From: Hyphomonas sp.
GTDB taxonomy: Bacteria > Pseudomonadota > Alphaproteobacteria > Caulobacterales > Hyphomonadaceae
Assembly (NCBI GenBank): GCA_024743015.1
Contig: JANSXJ010000064.1
Location: 1 to 14,225, forward strand
DNA length: 14,225 bases
Direction: 5' to 3'
Shown: positions 12,332-14,225 of the stretch, piece after piece
Layout: each line of letters begins with the position of its first letter
Numbering within the stretch: position 1 is the stretch's first letter
Made by a program: the position numbers and the translations under genes
The notes under the pieces: model-generated
What the model was told of the DNA's origin: nothing
The model's database searches: none
The model's input: only the letters and a program-made list of their open reading frames with translations

Positions 12332-12829
12332 ATGACCCCATTCGAGGCCTTTTCAACCGCACGCGGATATTCGCAATCCGCCTTCGCTTTGATGATTGGT
12401 GATGCGCGACGCACACTCCCGAACGACACCACATTCTTTCTGAGTTTCCACATGCTGGCCGGTTTCGCGGTAGAGCTATACTTGAAAGCCTACCTTCTGC
12501 ATTCTGGCGTCTCCGCAGAGGACCTTCGAAAGAAGAAGTATGGACACGATTTAGATGCGTTGGCGGCGGAAGCCAAAGCCAGAGGGGTTCCGACGCAATC
12601 ATACCAACCCCTAATCACATTGCTGGCAACCAAGCATAAGTCGTTTGAGTATCGCTACATGAAAACTGGAGAAAATTATCCCGCGATGCGCCTCGATTCA
12701 TTTTTCCAGCGACTCAACGATTTAGACGTCACGGTTGATACAGTGATTGGCGCCCGCGCCAGCAAAGGACTTCAACCCGCGAATGGCTGGGTGTTTCCGA
12801 GCGCCCATGCCGATTGGCGTCTGAAGTAG
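12332..12829 (+). CDS. HEPN-like domain protein (165 aa)
   Basis: A helical protein with the HEPN hallmarks: a hydrophobic helix with E49-L-Y-L-K52, then R66-K-K-K-Y-G-H72-D-L, which fits the R-x(4-6)-H motif that forms the active site of HEPN ribonucleases in dimers. The K-Y-G-H-D-L wording is typical of the family. Such proteins act as RNA-cutting toxins or as partners of nucleotidyltransferases in toxin-antitoxin and defence systems; no nucleotidyltransferase is next to it here. ATG 12332 has no ribosome binding site, but TATTCT (12319-12324) ends 7 nt before it, suggesting a leaderless message. It lies behind the mob-operon hairpin, so it is likely transcribed on its own. HEPN fold probable, activity unproven. 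Confidence 0.7.
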   Translation: MTPFEAFSTARGYSQSAFALMIGDARRTLPNDTTFFLSFHMLAGFAVELYLKAYLLHSGVSAEDLRKKKYGHDLDALAAEAKARGVPTQSYQPLITLLATKHKSFEYRYMKTGENYPAMRLDSFFQRLNDLDVTVDTVIGARASKGLQPANGWVFPSAHADWRLK

Positions 12830-12848
12830 CTCCATACTCATTCTTGGA

Positions 12849-12961
12849 CGTCATAAGTTAGGAGTTTTGACGCCCGGAACACAAGGTTGATTTTATTGAT
12901 GTTTTTAGACGTCATATGTTGGCGTCAGAAGCCCTTCCTATGTTAGACTCGATTTGTGACG
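12849..12961. repeat. Probable res site of the resolvase
   Basis: The half-site CGTCA or its complement TGACG occurs five times: 12849, 12868 (inverted), 12910, 12923 and 12957 (inverted, within the first codons of the resolvase). The first pair forms a 24-bp inverted site, CGTCA to TGACG (12849-12872). GACGTCATA with similar flanks recurs 61 bp apart (12847 and 12908). The block of about 113 bp directly upstream of the gene matches the size and place of Tn3-family res sites with three subsites. Exact subsite borders are not certain. Confidence 0.55.
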
Positions 12962-13519
12962 ATTATCGGTTATGCGCGGGTCAGCACGAAAGACCAAGAT
13001 TATGATGCCCAGGTGGAGGGGCTTCAGGCCGCTGGCGCGGAGACAATTTTTAAAGAAAAAGAATCCGGGGCAAAATCAGATCGATCTGAACTGGTCGAGG
13101 CGATCTCCAGCTTAAAACAATATGATGTGCTATTAGTCACGCGATTGGATCGCCTGGCGCGATCGACGGCAGATCTGCTCAACACCGTGGAAGCGATCGC
13201 AGAGAAACGCGCTTACTTTAAATCGCTGCAAGAGCCTTGGGCTGACACGTCCACGCCGCAAGGCCGGATGATCACGACCGTGTTCGCCGGTATCGCCCAA
13301 TTTGAAAGAGAATTGATCCTCGAGCGCACCAGAGAAGGACGCGAACGAGCCATGGCGGCTGGAAGACAGTTTGGACGACGTCCCGCGCTGTCGGACGCCC
13401 AGGAAAAAGAGGCAATTCGACTTTCAGACGAGCGTGGGATCGATTACGCCGCGCAGATCCTCAACGTGTCCCCGTCAACCATCGATCGAGCGAGAGCGAA
13501 AGCCAAAAAAGCATCGTAG
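12956..13519 (+). CDS. Serine recombinase, resolvase/invertase family (187 aa)
   Basis: This is a small serine recombinase. The N-terminal catalytic domain begins GYARVST with nucleophile S10 and R8; VTRLDRLARS (61-70) carries the conserved D65, R66 and R69. FAGIAQFERELILERT (110-125) leads into the long dimer helix, and a helix-turn-helix lies at about 161-182. Length equals that of Tn3 resolvases. GTG 12956 gives the expected N-terminus; no ribosome binding site is present, while TAGACT (12944-12949) ends 6 nt before it, suggesting a leaderless message that would overlap its own res site. No transposase lies nearby, so the likely job is resolving plasmid multimers, as with other plasmid-borne resolvases. 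A role in inversion cannot be excluded. Confidence 0.92.
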   Translation: MTIIGYARVSTKDQDYDAQVEGLQAAGAETIFKEKESGAKSDRSELVEAISSLKQYDVLLVTRLDRLARSTADLLNTVEAIAEKRAYFKSLQEPWADTSTPQGRMITTVFAGIAQFERELILERTREGRERAMAAGRQFGRRPALSDAQEKEAIRLSDERGIDYAAQILNVSPSTIDRARAKAKKAS

Positions 13520-13551
13520 CCACGGAAATCTATCTGTGCTTGAGATTCTCG

Positions 13552-14016
13552 ATGTTCAGTATTCACAGCATCAGTTTCGGGCTGAAAGATGCCAGCACTC
13601 ACTATCAATGTGCGTTAGAATATGAACGCGCGGCGCGGAAGTGGACGGTGCTGGAGATCGACAACCCGTCCAAATATGCTGCTGCACCAGCCTTAGGTCT
13701 GTGGGGCTTGGCTGTTCGCCATATATGTATCGCAGCATTACGGCTATCCGGGTTGTCACGCTCAGAGGTCGAAGAGATCACCCTCTCGAGCAAGAGCGAC
13801 TTCATTCTGCCGCATATTGTCGTGGCTGAAATCCCCATAGAGACGGCTCGCCCTCATCTTGACGACATCACCTTGTTTTTCAGTTGGGTGAATAGAGGAG
13901 ATTTTCATCCAATCGATAGTCCAACCACCCTCGATCACATCGCCCATCACGAACGGTTTTATAATGCTGTCAAAGGGTATGTTGAGGAGACCAATCAGGG
14001 AAAAGAAATGACATAA
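13552..14016 (+). CDS. Protein of unknown function (154 aa)
   Basis: ATG 13552 is the first ATG after the resolvase stop, 32 bp away; a TTG at 13540 is the alternative, and neither has a clear ribosome binding site. The product is soluble and mainly helical. It has an Ala/Leu-rich helix (42-67, with R56-H-I-C) followed by L-S-R-S-E-V-E-E, and a His-rich C-terminal helix region (H129, H132, H133, E134, then F136-Y-N-A-V). A HEPN-like helical bundle is conceivable, but the R-x(4-6)-H motif is not convincing, so no family is assigned. It probably shares the resolvase transcript. Codon usage resembles that of its neighbours, so I regard it as a real gene. Confidence 0.6.
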   Translation: MFSIHSISFGLKDASTHYQCALEYERAARKWTVLEIDNPSKYAAAPALGLWGLAVRHICIAALRLSGLSRSEVEEITLSSKSDFILPHIVVAEIPIETARPHLDDITLFFSWVNRGDFHPIDSPTTLDHIAHHERFYNAVKGYVEETNQGKEMT

Positions 14017-14067
14017 ATGTCGTTTGGACGGCAGCAGCAGCTGCACGCTCCCTACTCGCTGTGCTCC

Positions 14068-14085
14068 CTGAGCCTATAGTCTCAG
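14068..14085 (+). promoter_or_regulatory. Operator-like dyad centred on a -10 box
   Basis: CTGAG (14068-14072) and CTCAG (14081-14085) flank CTATAG in an 18-bp dyad with a single mismatched pair. It contains TATAGT (14075-14080), a good -10 box ending 8 nt before ATG 14089. A protein bound there would block the promoter directly. The -35 region is not recognisable. Confidence 0.5.
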
Positions 14086-14088
14086 CCC

Positions 14089-14225
14089 ATGCGGGTGACG
14101 CTCACTCGTATGCTTGGAGATTCTGGAACCGAAAGGATCATGACAACAAATGAACAAGACCTGCATGAAATCATGCTATCAAAATTCCATGTTCGCATAT
14201 CAGCATGCGAGCATGCTTACATATA
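14089..14225 (+). CDS. Start of an unknown gene, cut by the window end
   Basis: The frame is open from ATG 14089 to the edge (45 complete codons). Two further in-frame ATGs exist, at 14110 and 14140; the last has AGGA only 2 nt away. I prefer 14089 because the -10 box in the dyad would make a leaderless message begin right there, but the start is uncertain. The visible part is hydrophilic (NEQDLHEIM near the third ATG) with no motif. Genes with a dyad over the promoter are often autoregulated, for example by a DNA-binding protein or antitoxin, but nothing in these residues proves that. It follows the 154-aa gene after 72 bp. Confidence 0.45.
   Translation, partial: MRVTLTRMLGDSGTERIMTTNEQDLHEIMLSKFHVRISACEHAYI

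Noticed and set aside
1..14225. Window as a complete circular plasmid
   Set aside because: Joining the end to the start puts a stop codon into the open right-hand frame immediately and does not extend it into the Sel1 gene, so the ends do not look continuous.
1..14225. tRNA, rRNA or insertion sequence
   Set aside because: No cloverleaf, rRNA-like stretch, transposase frame or terminal inverted repeats were seen; the resolvase stands without a transposase.

Overview
The window reads as part of a mobilizable, theta-replicating plasmid, probably from an alphaproteobacterium. The base composition looks roughly balanced. Several genes lack a Shine-Dalgarno sequence but carry a -10 box 6-8 nt before the start codon, a leaderless layout that is common in Caulobacter-like bacteria. 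The MobC/relaxase pair fits the same assignment. The taxonomic call is inference only. The window is cut at both ends: a Sel1-repeat gene enters on the left, and a gene with an operator-like start leaves on the right.

Layout. (1) 1-3000, cargo: the tail of a Cys-paired Sel1 (Hcp-like) protein, two convergent exported proteins of unknown function, a 79-residue protein and a cupin. The cupin gene is bracketed by a 16-bp direct repeat. (2) 3000-4500, replication: upstream dyads, a promoter giving a near-leaderless transcript, a probable replication initiator, four 21-bp iterons, an AT-rich stretch and a perfect DnaA box. (3) 4500-5840: about 500 bp with no convincing gene but several inverted repeats. 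A strong promoter follows, driving a compact two-hairpin RNA, and then a NYN/PIN-like nuclease gene. (4) 5840-9950, minus-strand transfer module: a coupling protein (T4CP) without membrane segments, overlapped by a gene for a membrane protein, with a 117-aa protein and a possible 40-aa protein upstream. A 163-aa protein of unknown function converges on this operon. (5) 9950-12300, plus-strand mobilization module: a 109-aa protein, MobC with an internally duplicated ribbon-helix-helix-like unit, a MOB_P-like relaxase and a 65-aa protein. (6) 12300-14225: a HEPN-like protein, a serine resolvase with a res-like site in front of it, a 154-aa protein and the start of another gene.

How it fits together. 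Rep, the iterons and the DnaA box form the replicon; inverted half-iterons in front of rep suggest that it represses itself. The resolvase and its upstream repeats would resolve plasmid multimers. MobC, the relaxase and the coupling protein could form a relaxosome and deliver it to a mating channel supplied by another element, since no channel genes are visible here. The most novel-looking items are the small RNA near the origin, the apparently split coupling protein, and the single-chain double-RHH MobC.
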